Assembly (NCBI GenBank): GCA_046351215.1
Contig: JAXLYX010000005.1
Coordinates: forward strand, 496,001-560,000
Direction of reading: 5' to 3'
DNA from: JAXLYX01 sp046351215
GTDB taxonomy: Bacteria > Myxococcota_A > Polyangia > Polyangiales > Houyiibacteriaceae
Length of the DNA stretch: 64,000 nt
Numbering within the stretch: position 1 is the first letter of the stretch; each line of letters begins with the position of its first letter. Position numbers and translations under genes: made by a program. Shown piece by piece: positions 27,519 through 36,171 of this stretch. The notes under the pieces were generated by a model. The model did not search any database. It saw nothing but the letters and a program-made list of their open reading frames with translations, and was not told where the DNA came from.

Positions 27519-29609
27519 CTACGCGCGCTCGGACCCGTCGCGTTCGCGCGCGACGCGGATCCGCTCGAGCAGCCCACCGAGATCGCGAGCGTCGTCCGCG
27601 TCGACCGACGGCGCGTGCTCCGGGAGCAGGAGGACGATCCGATGCGGACCGACGACGACGTGCCACTCGTCGATCGCGCCGTGGCAGACGCCCGCCGAAG
27701 CGAGACGTCGGAGGAGCGGGCCGAGCGAGGCCTCGACGATCGCTGCCTGCGGAGCCACGGCGACGCGCGCCAGCGACTCGCCGCGCGGCCGCTCGAGGAT
27801 GACCTCTCCAGCCTCGTCGTCGACGTCGAAGACCGCTGCGAGGGCGGGATCGTCGAGCGCGGCGAAGCGTCGGTAGCGCTGGCGATCGTCCGCGTTCGCC
27901 GCCCGCACGAGGACGTCGCGATCGAGGTACCGATCGCGGACGACCTGCCCCGTCGGCTCGGCCGCGACCGCGACGAACCGAGCCGGGGCCTCGGCGGCCG
28001 GCGCGGGCTCGCTCGCCCCGTGGGATGCCGCCGGGGTCCCGGAGGCCGTGTCGGGGATCGCCTCGAGCAACCCGAGCACCTCGGCGGCCGACGAGGGACG
28101 CGCCGACGCCACCTTCGCGAGGAGCGAGAGCACGAGAGCGTCCCATGCGCCGTCGAGCCCCGCTCGCAGCGACGACGGTCGGGGAGGCGCGGCCGAGAGG
28201 TGCTGGCCCGCGACGTCGCGCCCCACGAAGGGATAGCGACCGACGAGCATCCGGAAGAGCACGCAACCGAAGGCGTAGAGATCGCTCCGCGGGGTCGGGT
28301 CCTGGCCGCCCGCGATCTGCTCGGGCGCCATCGTGCCGAGCGTGCCGACGAGCGCGGCGGTCCGCGTGACGCCCGCGCCGGCGAGGTGGGCCGTGCCGAA
28401 GTCGCCGAGCTTCGCCTCGCCCGTCGCCGAGAAGAGGACGTTGGCCGGCTTCACGTCGCGATGGACGACGCCGCGCCCGTGGGCGTACTCGAGGCCGCGC
28501 AGGACGTCCCGCACGACGGAGCGCACGTCGGCGAGGGGAAGGAGGGAGCCTGCCGTCTCGGCGCGCGCGAGGCGCTCCTCGAGCGTGCCGCCGGGCAGGT
28601 ACTCGAGGACGATCGCCGGCACCTCGGGATGGAAGGCCTCGAGGTGCACGACGTTGGGATGCGAGAGACCGCGCGCGATCGACGCCTCGCGCTCGAAGCG
28701 GAGGAACGCGTCCCGGCCCTGGTCGGAGGCGGGGACGTGCAGGATCTTCAGGGCGACTTCGCGCTCGCGGAAGACGTCGGTCGCGAGGAGCACGCGGCCG
28801 GTCGCGCCGGCCCCGAGCGGGCGCACGACGCGGTAGCGGCCGAGGACGAGCGCCTCGCCTCCGTCGCCGGCCCGCGCGAGCGCATCGCGACCGCCGTGCT
28901 CCTCCCTCAGGAACGTCTCGAGCTCGGGCGAGACCTCGCCGTCGATCGCGCGCAGGGACGCGAGCGCCTCGCGGGCGGCCACGTCGAGCCCGGAGGCCGC
29001 GAGACACGCGACGAGCAGCGAAGCCCGCGCCCGCGCGAGCGGGAGATCCCCGTGCGCGCTCGCCTGGAGCACCGCCGCGGCCTTCGCGTGGCGTCCGAGC
29101 CGCGAGAGGATGCGGGCGAGCCCGAGGGACGCAGCAGCGTCGGAGGGATCGGCGGCGAGCGCGGCTTCGTAGCGTCTTCCGGCGTCGCGGAGCGCCCCAC
29201 GCATCTCCTCGACCCGCGCCGCGTCGCGGAGGGCGTTCGCCGCGACGTAGCTCCGGACGGCGTGCTCGGTATCGCCGATCGCCTCCGCGAGCCTCCCCGC
29301 GACGAGGTCGCGCCCGCGGGAGGCGGCGACCGAGAGGCCGGCCCTCGCGGCTTCGGGGAGCTGGGCCAGGCGTCCCACCGTCGAGGCCACGAGACCTTCG
29401 TCCCCGCTCGCGAGCGCGGCGCGCATCGCCAAGGCCCAGCGGGCGTGGCCACAGGCGACCTCGATCGCCCGGACGTCGTCGCCCGCGAGGGAGAAGAGCT
29501 CGATCGCGCGGTCGACCGCCGAGCATGCGAGCGCGCGCTCGGCGGCCTCGGCGAATCGGCCTTCGCGGGCGAGGCTCTCGTACGCCGAGTCGCCCGCCGT
29601 GCTCGTCAT
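27519..29609 (-). CDS. TPR - Ser/Thr kinase - pseudokinase-like protein
   Basis: 696 residues in three parts. Residues 1-240 are TPR-type helical repeats. The kinase domain (about 255-520) has GAGATGRV, VALKIL, HRDVKPAN, DFG (LGDFGTA) and APEQ and looks active. Residues about 544-690 follow the outline of a second small kinase fold, from RDVLVRA to CHGAIDEWHVVV and HRIVLLLP, where the catalytic HRD and DFG residues are replaced. No membrane segment. Its ATG overlaps the stop of the peptidase gene by four bases (ATGA). A signalling role is clear, the partner is not. Confidence 0.88.
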   Translation of the reverse strand: MTSTAGDSAYESLAREGRFAEAAERALACSAVDRAIELFSLAGDDVRAIEVACGHARWALAMRAALASGDEGLVASTVGRLAQLPEAARAGLSVAASRGRDLVAGRLAEAIGDTEHAVRSYVAANALRDAARVEEMRGALRDAGRRYEAALAADPSDAAASLGLARILSRLGRHAKAAAVLQASAHGDLPLARARASLLVACLAASGLDVAAREALASLRAIDGEVSPELETFLREEHGGRDALARAGDGGEALVLGRYRVVRPLGAGATGRVLLATDVFREREVALKILHVPASDQGRDAFLRFEREASIARGLSHPNVVHLEAFHPEVPAIVLEYLPGGTLEERLARAETAGSLLPLADVRSVVRDVLRGLEYAHGRGVVHRDVKPANVLFSATGEAKLGDFGTAHLAGAGVTRTAALVGTLGTMAPEQIAGGQDPTPRSDLYAFGCVLFRMLVGRYPFVGRDVAGQHLSAAPPRPSSLRAGLDGAWDALVLSLLAKVASARPSSAAEVLGLLEAIPDTASGTPAASHGASEPAPAAEAPARFVAVAAEPTGQVVRDRYLDRDVLVRAANADDRQRYRRFAALDDPALAAVFDVDDEAGEVILERPRGESLARVAVAPQAAIVEASLGPLLRRLASAGVCHGAIDEWHVVVGPHRIVLLLPEHAPSVDADDARDLGGLLERIRVARERDGSERA

Positions 29610-30589
29610 GGCGAGCCGCCGTCCGCGGCCTCCGCCGGAGGAGCCGCCGCCTCGTCGCCTCCCGTAGCCGCGCTCTCACCCGAAGCCCCGGCGGTGTCCG
29701 GGCCCTCGCCCTCCTCGAGCCCGCGGGTGGTCGCCATGGCGCCCTCGTCGGCCTCGCTCGCGCTCGCGACGAGATCGGGGACCGGGCGCTCGCCTCGCCG
29801 CCTCGCCGCGGCGTCGTTGCGGGAGACGAGCCGGGCGAGCGTCGGCTCCACCATCGGCTCCTGGTCGGGGCCGGAGCGATCGATCCAGTAGTAGCTGCGC
29901 GCTCGCACGTCGAGATGCACGAAGCCGCTGTTCGGGTACACGCCGACGCCGACGAAGCCCTGCTTCCGTAGGAAGTCCGCGAGCCGCTCGTCGCGGACGC
30001 CCGGCAGCACGATGTCCATCGCGCGCCCCTGGTTGTGGCGGCTCGTCGAGCGCGTCGTGCGATAGCCGCTGACGAGCGTCACGTAGGGCGCACGGAAGTG
30101 GCGGACGGCCCGGTAGCAGAGCTCGAGCAGCCGGGCATGGATGTCGTGGGTCGTGCCGTCGACGCGGTACCGGAACGCGTCGCGCGCGGCGCCGAGCGCT
30201 TCGTCCCCGAATCGTCCGTCGGCGCTCGGCTCGAGCGCGAACTCGTGCGAGCGGCCGACCGGACGGAGGACGAGGGGAGGCGTCGGCATGCGCAGCCATC
30301 GGGCGCGCAGCGCCCCGGGCGGCGGCGCGTGCCAGCGTTGCTTCATGCGGCGATAGGCCGGCGAGACGTAGGGGCGTGCGGCGCGCGCGGGCGCACGGCG
30401 GCCGTGGCCACGACGGTGACGCGAGGGCCCGCGGCGATGACGACGACGCGGTGCACACGCGGCCTCGGCCCGGGGCATGCCGAGCGAGGCGAAGTCCGCC
30501 AAGACCCGAGCGGGCTCGAGCGCCGGCCCGGCGGCGAGGAAGAGCGTCGCCAGGGAGGCCGCGCGCAGGAGACGCGGCAGGCTCCTCAC
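29606..30589 (-). CDS. YcbK-like (DUF882, M15-type) exported peptidase
   Basis: 327 residues, GTG start at 30589 overlapping the rnc stop (GTGA). Signal peptide at about 1-30, then a basic His/Arg-rich linker. The zinc-peptidase fold at about 120-240 has SRHNQGRAMD (SxHxxGxAxD) and GFVHLDVR, the expected Zn and catalytic residues. YcbK-like M15 enzymes act on peptidoglycan cross-links. The C-terminal 70 residues are Glu/Ala-rich and disordered. Confidence 0.85.
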   Translation of the reverse strand: MRSLPRLLRAASLATLFLAAGPALEPARVLADFASLGMPRAEAACAPRRRHRRGPSRHRRGHGRRAPARAARPYVSPAYRRMKQRWHAPPPGALRARWLRMPTPPLVLRPVGRSHEFALEPSADGRFGDEALGAARDAFRYRVDGTTHDIHARLLELCYRAVRHFRAPYVTLVSGYRTTRSTSRHNQGRAMDIVLPGVRDERLADFLRKQGFVGVGVYPNSGFVHLDVRARSYYWIDRSGPDQEPMVEPTLARLVSRNDAAARRRGERPVPDLVASASEADEGAMATTRGLEEGEGPDTAGASGESAATGGDEAAAPPAEAADGGSP

Positions 30590-31305
30590 GACTCGGCTCC
30601 CGACGCCTCGGAGGCCCGCTCGAGCGCCTCGAGCGCGGCCCTCGCGGCCGCCTGCTCGGCCTCGACCTTCGAGCGGCCCGTCCCGGTGCCGAGGCTCTCC
30701 CCGTCGATCTCGAGAGCGACCTCGAAGCGTCGATCGTGGTCGGGCCCCTCGGTGCCGACGAGCGTGTACCTCGGCGTCCGCCCCGAGCGCCCCTGCAGGA
30801 GCTCCTGGATCCGCGACTTGAAGTCGCTCGCCCCCGGCGAGGCCTCGTCGAGACGCTCGGCGAGGAGCCGCCGCGCGACGTCGCAGGCGTACTCGACACC
30901 GGCGTCGAGCAGGATCGCTCCGATGCAGGCCTCGAACGCGCTCGCGAGCAGCCGGGGCTTGCTCCGCCCCCCGGAACGCTCCTCGCCTCGGCCGAGACGG
31001 AGGGCCGCCCCGAGCGCCAGCGACTCGGCCGCGCCGGCGAGCCCGGCCTCGCAGACGAGGTCCGCGCGTCGACGCGTGAGCTCGCCTTCGGTCGCGTCGG
31101 GAAAGCGGTCGGCGAGGAGCGTCGCCGCCGCGAGACCGAGCACGGCATCGCCGAGGTACTCGAGCCGCTCGTTGTCCCGCGGGGCCAGGTCCTTCCGCTC
31201 GTTCACGAACGACCGGTGCGTCAGCGCGTCGAGCAGCAGCTCGCGGCGGGCGAAGCGGTGGCCGAGGGAGGCCTCGAGCGCATCGAGCACGGGATCGTCC
31301 GACAT
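30586..31305 (-). CDS. rnc: Ribonuclease III
   Basis: 239 residues. Cleaves double-stranded RNA in rRNA and mRNA processing. The nuclease domain has the signature NERLEYLGDAVLGL and the downstream acidic helix ASAFEACIGAIL. A C-terminal double-stranded-RNA-binding domain starts at DFKSRIQELLQG. ATG 31305 is chosen because the preceding open frame is unlike the family. First gene of a three-gene overlapping unit with the peptidase and kinase. Confidence 0.96.
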   Translation of the reverse strand: MSDDPVLDALEASLGHRFARRELLLDALTHRSFVNERKDLAPRDNERLEYLGDAVLGLAAATLLADRFPDATEGELTRRRADLVCEAGLAGAAESLALGAALRLGRGEERSGGRSKPRLLASAFEACIGAILLDAGVEYACDVARRLLAERLDEASPGASDFKSRIQELLQGRSGRTPRYTLVGTEGPDHDRRFEVALEIDGESLGTGTGRSKVEAEQAAARAALEALERASEASGAES

Positions 31306-31327
31306 GCCGGTCTCGTCGAAGACGGCG

Positions 31328-31357
31328 AGGCTAGCAGGCCCCCCCACGGGCAGCCAA
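31328..31357 (-). promoter_or_regulatory. Promoter of the rnc unit
   Basis: TTGGCT, an 18-base spacer ending in TGC, and TAGCCT on the minus strand, start point near 31321, 16 bases before the rnc ATG. Confidence 0.45.
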
Positions 31358-31380
31358 CGCCCCCTCCCCTCCCCGGACCT

Positions 31381-31408
31381 TTGCGTGACGGGCCGACTCA
31401 TCTAGAGT
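31381..31408 (+). promoter_or_regulatory. Promoter of the small membrane protein gene
   Basis: TTGCGT, a 16-base spacer, TAGAGT. Start near 31415, 22 bases before the ATG, with a GGAGGG ribosome site between them. Confidence 0.45.
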
Positions 31409-31436
31409 CGCCCCGGGACGAACGCCGGAGGGATGC

Positions 31437-31874
31437 ATGGCCGAGGGGAATGGAAATGCCGCGAAGTGGATCGCGATCGGATGCCTCGCGGCGATCGTCT
31501 TCCTTTGCTGTTGCTGCGGCGGGCTCGGCGGCATGATCTGGCAGCTCGGGCTCAAGGAGCCCCATGGCGCGGCGCGCGGCTTCCTCGCCGACGTCCGGGC
31601 GCATCAGTACGAGAACGTGCTGAAGCGCATGGACGCGGGCTACCAGTCGACCCACGACGTCCGGGCGGTGCAGCAGGCCGTCGAGGCGATTCCCGCCCTC
31701 TCGCAGCACACGGCGGACAGCCTGATGTCGGTCAACGTGCAGCAGCAGACGGCGACCGTCGGCGGCGAGCTCTCGACCCCGCGCGGACCCGCCCAGGTCG
31801 AGTTCACGCTCTCGCTCTCGGCGGGCCATTGGTACATCTCGACCGTCAAGGTCGACGGCCAGCTACTGCAATGA
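31437..31874 (+). CDS. Membrane-anchored small protein with Cys-rich helix
   Basis: 145 residues. One N-terminal membrane helix (about 10-35) that contains four consecutive cysteines (FLCCCCGGLGG). The rest is an exported alpha+beta domain with the outline of small DUF4878-type (NTF2-like) domains (GAARGFLADVRAHQYENVL). Function unknown. Its end overlaps the convergent histidine kinase gene by 12 bases. Confidence 0.75.
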   Translation: MAEGNGNAAKWIAIGCLAAIVFLCCCCGGLGGMIWQLGLKEPHGAARGFLADVRAHQYENVLKRMDAGYQSTHDVRAVQQAVEAIPALSQHTADSLMSVNVQQQTATVGGELSTPRGPAQVEFTLSLSAGHWYISTVKVDGQLLQ

Positions 31875-33257
31875 GCCGGGGCCGCGCGCGAGCGGCCCAC
31901 GGAGCGTGACGACGAGGCCGTGCGGCGGGTTCGGGGCGAACGCGAGCCCGAACCCGTGGCGCGCGGCCACCTCGCGTACGATGTGGAGCCCGAGGCCGGT
32001 GCCCTCCGGGCTGCGCGTGCGCGCTTCCGGCACCCGGAAGCCACGCTCGCCGAGGCGACCGAGGAGCGTCTCGGGCACGCCGGGGCCGTCGTCGAGCACG
32101 CGGAGCTCGAAGCCCTCCTTCGCGACCTCGAGCACGACCGCGACGTGGCCATCGCCCGGATGGTGCCGGATCGCGTTGTGGACGAGGTTCGAGATCGCCT
32201 GCTCGAGCAGCGTCGGATCGCCGTGCACGAGCACCCGCGATCCCGGGACCGCGTGCTCGAGCGAGAGTCTCGCACGCGCCGCCAGGGGACGGTGCCGGGC
32301 GACCACGCGCTCGACGATGCGCTCGAGGTCCACGTCGTCGGTCGTGACGACGAGGCCGCCCTCGAGACGGGCTCGCGCGTTCAGGTTGTGGAGCAGGGCA
32401 CCGACGTAGTGCGCCTCTTCGATCGCGGTCCGCACCGCCGAACGGTCCGGCAGGGCCCCGGCGTCGGTCGTCCGAGCGATCGCGTCGAGCTCGCCGACGA
32501 TCACCGTCAGCGGCACGAGGACGTCGTGCGTGGTGTCGGCGATGTAGTCGCGGAGGGCCTTCTCGCGCCCGGCGACCTCCGCGACGTGGGCTTCCCGGGC
32601 GCTCTCCCGGTCGCGGAGGGCGCGGGCGAGTACACCGAGCTCGTCCTCCGACTCGAGATCGCGCTCCGGCGGGGAGCCCCGGCGCACGCCGTCGGCGAGC
32701 CGCTCGATGCGACGCACGAGCGGACCGCTGACGACGGCCATGGCGATCGCGAGGAGCACGCCCATGGCGAGGGCCGGCACGAGGGCGACGATCGCCCTCT
32801 GGCGCGGCGGCGCCGCCCTCGTCACCGCCACGAACGCGCAGCGACCGCCGGACCACGGAGCGCGCACCAAGAGCCGCTCGCGGCCTCCTCGGGGGCCGCC
32901 CTCCGCCTCGACCGCGAGGGAGCGGCCTCCGCGGGCCTCCTCCGCGAGCTCCTCCGAGAGGGGTCTCGAGCCCGGCAGCACGGGCTGGAGCGAGTCGTCG
33001 TAGACGTCGAAGGCGCGGGGCTGGCGCATCCCGCCGCGTGGGCGGCCCCGACCCGCCCTCCCCCGCCCGGGCGCGAGCGACTCGGGATCCGCCTCGCAGC
33101 GCTCGCGGCCGACCACCTCGAGCCGCTCGACGATCCGTTCGGCGACCCGCTCGCGCGCGTTCTCCCGGGCGAGACGCGTGAGACCGACGCCGACGAGCGC
33201 CGCGAGCGGGACGGTCGTCGCGAGCACCGCGAGCGCGAGTCGCAATCGGAGGCTCAT
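31863..33257 (-). CDS. Sensor histidine kinase
   Basis: 464 residues. Membrane helices at about 7-27 and 155-175 flank a periplasmic sensor, then HAMP (RRIERLADGVRRG), the H-box with phospho-acceptor His (IADTTHDVLVPLTVI), N-box (NLVHNAIRHHP), and the G motifs DDGPGVPE and GTGLGL. The H-box is less canonical than HExRTP. Its ATG overlaps the response regulator stop (ATGA). With the neighbouring regulator and Spy/CpxP-like protein it resembles an envelope-stress Cpx system. Confidence 0.94.
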   Translation of the reverse strand: MSLRLRLALAVLATTVPLAALVGVGLTRLARENARERVAERIVERLEVVGRERCEADPESLAPGRGRAGRGRPRGGMRQPRAFDVYDDSLQPVLPGSRPLSEELAEEARGGRSLAVEAEGGPRGGRERLLVRAPWSGGRCAFVAVTRAAPPRQRAIVALVPALAMGVLLAIAMAVVSGPLVRRIERLADGVRRGSPPERDLESEDELGVLARALRDRESAREAHVAEVAGREKALRDYIADTTHDVLVPLTVIVGELDAIARTTDAGALPDRSAVRTAIEEAHYVGALLHNLNARARLEGGLVVTTDDVDLERIVERVVARHRPLAARARLSLEHAVPGSRVLVHGDPTLLEQAISNLVHNAIRHHPGDGHVAVVLEVAKEGFELRVLDDGPGVPETLLGRLGERGFRVPEARTRSPEGTGLGLHIVREVAARHGFGLAFAPNPPHGLVVTLRGPLARGPGSLQ

Positions 33258-33931
33258 CCGGCGCCCTCCTCCGTCCGGAGGCGGTACCCGATGCCCCAGA
33301 CCGTCGCGATCCGATCGCCCGCACCACCGAGCTTCTTCCGGAGCCGCGCGACGTGCACGTCGAGCGTGCGCTCGTTGCCCCCGCTCTCGTCCAGCGCCTG
33401 GGCGACGAGCGCCGAGCGGGCCACCGCGGCCCCCGGACGACGGCAGAGGGCCGCGAGGATCTCGAACTCCGTGCGCGTGAGCTCGACGGCGCCCTCGTCG
33501 GTGGTCACGCGACGGGCCTCGAGATCGACCTCGAGGCCGGGCAGGCGGAACGCGTCCCCCGCGCGCGCGAGCTGGGGCCGCCGGAGCCGGGCACGCACAC
33601 GCTCGAGGAGCTCCTCGGGATAGAAGGGCTTCGTCACGTAGTCGTCGGCGCCGAGCCGGAGCGCCCGGATCTTGTCCGACGCATCGTCGCGGGCGGAGAG
33701 CACGAGCACGGGGACGTCGCACTTCGCTCGGAGGTGCTTGAGGACGTCGAGCCCGAAGGTCCCCGGCAGCATCAGATCGAGCACGATCAGACCGAATTCG
33801 CGCGGCTCCACCCGGAGGGCGGCGTCTCCGTCCCGCAGCCACGTCGGCTCGAAGCCGGCGCGCTCGAGGTGCGCGACCACCTGGGCCCCCAGGCGCTCGT
33901 CGTCCTCGACGAACAGGATCCGCGCGTTCAT
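33254..33931 (-). CDS. OmpR-family response regulator
   Basis: 225 residues. Receiver domain with the acidic pair VEDDE, phospho-acceptor Asp in LIVLDLMLPG, the TKPF lysine, and a winged-helix C-terminal domain (LTRTEFEILAAL, TLDVHVARLRKKLG, WGIGYRLR). It acts with the histidine kinase that directly follows it. Confidence 0.97.
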   Translation of the reverse strand: MNARILFVEDDERLGAQVVAHLERAGFEPTWLRDGDAALRVEPREFGLIVLDLMLPGTFGLDVLKHLRAKCDVPVLVLSARDDASDKIRALRLGADDYVTKPFYPEELLERVRARLRRPQLARAGDAFRLPGLEVDLEARRVTTDEGAVELTRTEFEILAALCRRPGAAVARSALVAQALDESGGNERTLDVHVARLRKKLGGAGDRIATVWGIGYRLRTEEGAG

Positions 33932-33941
33932 CCGCCCCTCC

Positions 33942-34514
33942 TCAGATGCCGAAGACCTCGTCGTCGCCGTCCTCGACGATGTCGGCCGAGGCCTGGGGCC
34001 CGCCCGCCGGCCGCGCCTGGCCGTGGGGACCGCGACCGCCGCGACCGCCGTGGCCGTGGCCCCCGTGCGGCCCCTGCTGCATGCGGCGCTCCATGCGCTC
34101 CGCGCGCTTCTCGCGCATCAGGATCCGCAGCCGGTCCTTCTGCTCGCAGCTCAGGAGCGCCCAGAGGCGGTCCTCGGCGCGCCAACGGATCTCGCGGAAG
34201 CGCGCGCGCAGCGCGGGATCCTGGCGCGGATTCGCCGACCCCTGCGCGCTCTGCCGGAGCGCGTCGAGCTCCGCCCGCGTCTCGGTCTGGATCTGGCGGG
34301 CTTGGGTCTGCTGCTGCGGGGTCAGCGAGAGGCGCTGCGTGAGCTCGGCGAGGCGCGCCTCCATGCGGGCGCTCGGATCTCCGCCGGCCTGCCCCCGACC
34401 GGGCGGCCCACCGGCGGGGGGCTGGGCCGACGCCGCGAGCGGGGTGGCCACGAGGGCGAGCGTCACGAGCAGCCGGGTCGACGGCCGAGCGAAGAGCGAG
34501 ACGAACGAATGCAT
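33942..34514 (-). CDS. Spy/CpxP-like periplasmic protein
   Basis: 190 residues. Signal peptide (ending AASA), then a helical domain with the LTxxQ-type motif (RLSLTPQQQTQ) and the Arg-rich helices of Spy/CpxP proteins, which bind unfolded proteins or metals in the periplasm. A Gly/His-rich C-terminus (PHGGHGHGG) may bind metal. ATG 34514 has GGAGGG upstream. First in the order protein-regulator-kinase, 10 bases before the regulator. Confidence 0.85.
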   Translation of the reverse strand: MHSFVSLFARPSTRLLVTLALVATPLAASAQPPAGGPPGRGQAGGDPSARMEARLAELTQRLSLTPQQQTQARQIQTETRAELDALRQSAQGSANPRQDPALRARFREIRWRAEDRLWALLSCEQKDRLRILMREKRAERMERRMQQGPHGGHGHGGRGGRGPHGQARPAGGPQASADIVEDGDDEVFGI

Positions 34515-34583
34515 CGGAATCCCTCCGGAGGCCGCGTCCTCGCGACCTCTCCCCCATGAAACGATCGGAGTCCGAAGGAAATC

Positions 34584-35210
34584 CTAACGCGGGTCGGCGT
34601 CGAGCACGCGCTCGTGCAATTTGCCCCGCGTGACGAGCATCCGGGTCACCATCGCCTCGAAGACGGAGAGGAGCTCCGTCTCGACCTCGGCCCCCTCGAG
34701 CACGGCGAGCGCACGCGCCACGGCCTCGAGCGTGGAGAGGTGCACGTCCGTGGGAGACTCGCGGAGGCGGTAGCTCGACGGGGCCCCGGCGGGGAGCCGA
34801 ACCCTCCGAGCGCGCGCGAGGATCGGCTCGCGGCGGAGCATCCGGCGGCTCTGCGGCCACGTCCCGTCGGGGACGAGGAGGACGTTGCCCGGATGACGGT
34901 GGGCCACCGACAGCTCCTCGTCGGCGTCCGGATGGAGCACGAGCGGACGAGCCTCCGCGTCGAGCTCGATCTCGGCGAAGCCCTTGCCCGGGAGGCCGCG
35001 GACGTGCAGCTCCGCGCGGGGGAGCATCTCGAGCAGGATGCGACCCGTGTTCGTCGTCTTCTCGACCTCGCGCACGTGGGCGATCATCACGATCCGGGTC
35101 GAGGTCTCGATCGGACGGAACATCGCGCAGATGCAGTACTTCGCCTCGACGAGGCAGCGCGGACAGCGGACGACGTATTGACCCCGGAACACCACGCGGG
35201 ACGCTAGCAT
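34584..35210 (-). CDS. DTW-domain tRNA-uridine aminocarboxypropyltransferase
   Basis: 208 residues. The DTW family transfers the aminocarboxypropyl group of S-adenosylmethionine to uridine in tRNA (acp3U). The DxTW motif is here as DGTW, and a Cys cluster near the N-terminus (CPRCLVEAKYCIC) resembles the zinc-binding part. ATG 35210 begins this sequence. The exact tRNA position modified cannot be read. Confidence 0.85.
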   Translation of the reverse strand: MLASRVVFRGQYVVRCPRCLVEAKYCICAMFRPIETSTRIVMIAHVREVEKTTNTGRILLEMLPRAELHVRGLPGKGFAEIELDAEARPLVLHPDADEELSVAHRHPGNVLLVPDGTWPQSRRMLRREPILARARRVRLPAGAPSSYRLRESPTDVHLSTLEAVARALAVLEGAEVETELLSVFEAMVTRMLVTRGKLHERVLDADPR

Positions 35211-35276
35211 CGAGGGCAGGCGGCCGCCCGCCCCGGGGGGGCGCGACCCGACCTTTGCCGCTATGCTCCGGCCCCG

Positions 35277-36170
35277 ATGCGGGTGCTCACCACCTTCGAA
35301 CGCGAAACGGACGCGCGCACCCTCGGGGACGCGATGTTCGCCGATGGAATCGAGACGACCGTGTCGCCGTCGCGCGAGGGCGGGAGCGTCCTCTGGGTGC
35401 ACGACGACGGACGGCTGGACGACGCCCGGGCGCTCCTCGAGCTCTACCGCGCCGATCCGAAGGATCCGCGGATCGTCGACGCCGTCGGCAGGGCCTCGAA
35501 GCTGAGGCGCGAGGCGACCAAGAAGGACCGCGCCGCGGAGCGGCGCATCGAGGCGGCCCGCGACGAGCTGGAGCGCCGCGAGGGCATCGGGAACGTCACC
35601 GTCTTCCTCCTCCTCTCGCTGGTCGGCGTCTACGTGCTCGGGCTCTCGGCCGGGACCGGCGCGCTCGCGCGCGTCCTCGCGTTCGTCGACTTCGAGGCCG
35701 CCTCGACGGGCGGCTACCGCCACGGCTTCGAAGACGTCCTCCGCGGCCAGGTCTGGCGCCTCGTCACGCCGATCGCGCTGCACGACGGATTCCTCGGGGC
35801 CTTCTTCGACGGCCTGTGGCTCTTCTACCTGTGCACGCCCTTCGAGCGGATGCACCGCTCGCGCTGGGTCGCCCTCTTCGTGCTGGGCGCCGCGATCGTC
35901 ACGAACGTCACCGAGGTGGCGTTCTTCGGCAACGTCGGCGTCCACGGCATGATGGGCGTCGCCGACGCGATCTTCGCCTACCTCTTCGTGCGCCCACGGC
36001 TCGATCCGCGCTTCCCCGAGCTCGTCTCGACGACGCTGGCGATCCTCGTCGCCGCCATCACGCTGATCGGCTTCGCCGGAGCCCCCGCCCGCATCGGCCA
36101 GCCGCTCTCGGCCTTCGCGTACGGCGCGCTGATCGCCGCGCTCGCGAGCGCCGTCGGTCGGCGCCGCTGA
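35277..36170 (+). CDS. Rhomboid-family protein lacking catalytic residues
   Basis: 297 residues. The N-terminal 65 residues match the cytoplasmic domain of GlpG, then about six membrane helices including the rhomboid signature GQVWRLVTPIALH and a later HGMMGVADAIFAY. In active enzymes the latter is GxSG with a catalytic Ser; here it is GMMG (Met 226 at the Ser position), no His is found in the last helix, and the stabilising Asn is Asp 178. It is therefore predicted to be a pseudoprotease. A TATGCT -10-like box lies only 10 bases before the ATG, suggesting a near-leaderless mRNA. Confidence 0.9.
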   Translation: MRVLTTFERETDARTLGDAMFADGIETTVSPSREGGSVLWVHDDGRLDDARALLELYRADPKDPRIVDAVGRASKLRREATKKDRAAERRIEAARDELERREGIGNVTVFLLLSLVGVYVLGLSAGTGALARVLAFVDFEAASTGGYRHGFEDVLRGQVWRLVTPIALHDGFLGAFFDGLWLFYLCTPFERMHRSRWVALFVLGAAIVTNVTEVAFFGNVGVHGMMGVADAIFAYLFVRPRLDPRFPELVSTTLAILVAAITLIGFAGAPARIGQPLSAFAYGALIAALASAVGRRR

Positions 36171-36171
36171 C

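Noticed and set aside
25495..29679. 1394-residue minus frame crossing atpD, atpC and the kinase
   Set aside because: Mirrors conserved plus-strand atpD and atpC; no family features.
34584..35210. Loss of the DTW motif as a sign of inactivity
   Set aside because: The family motif is DxTW and DGTW fits it.
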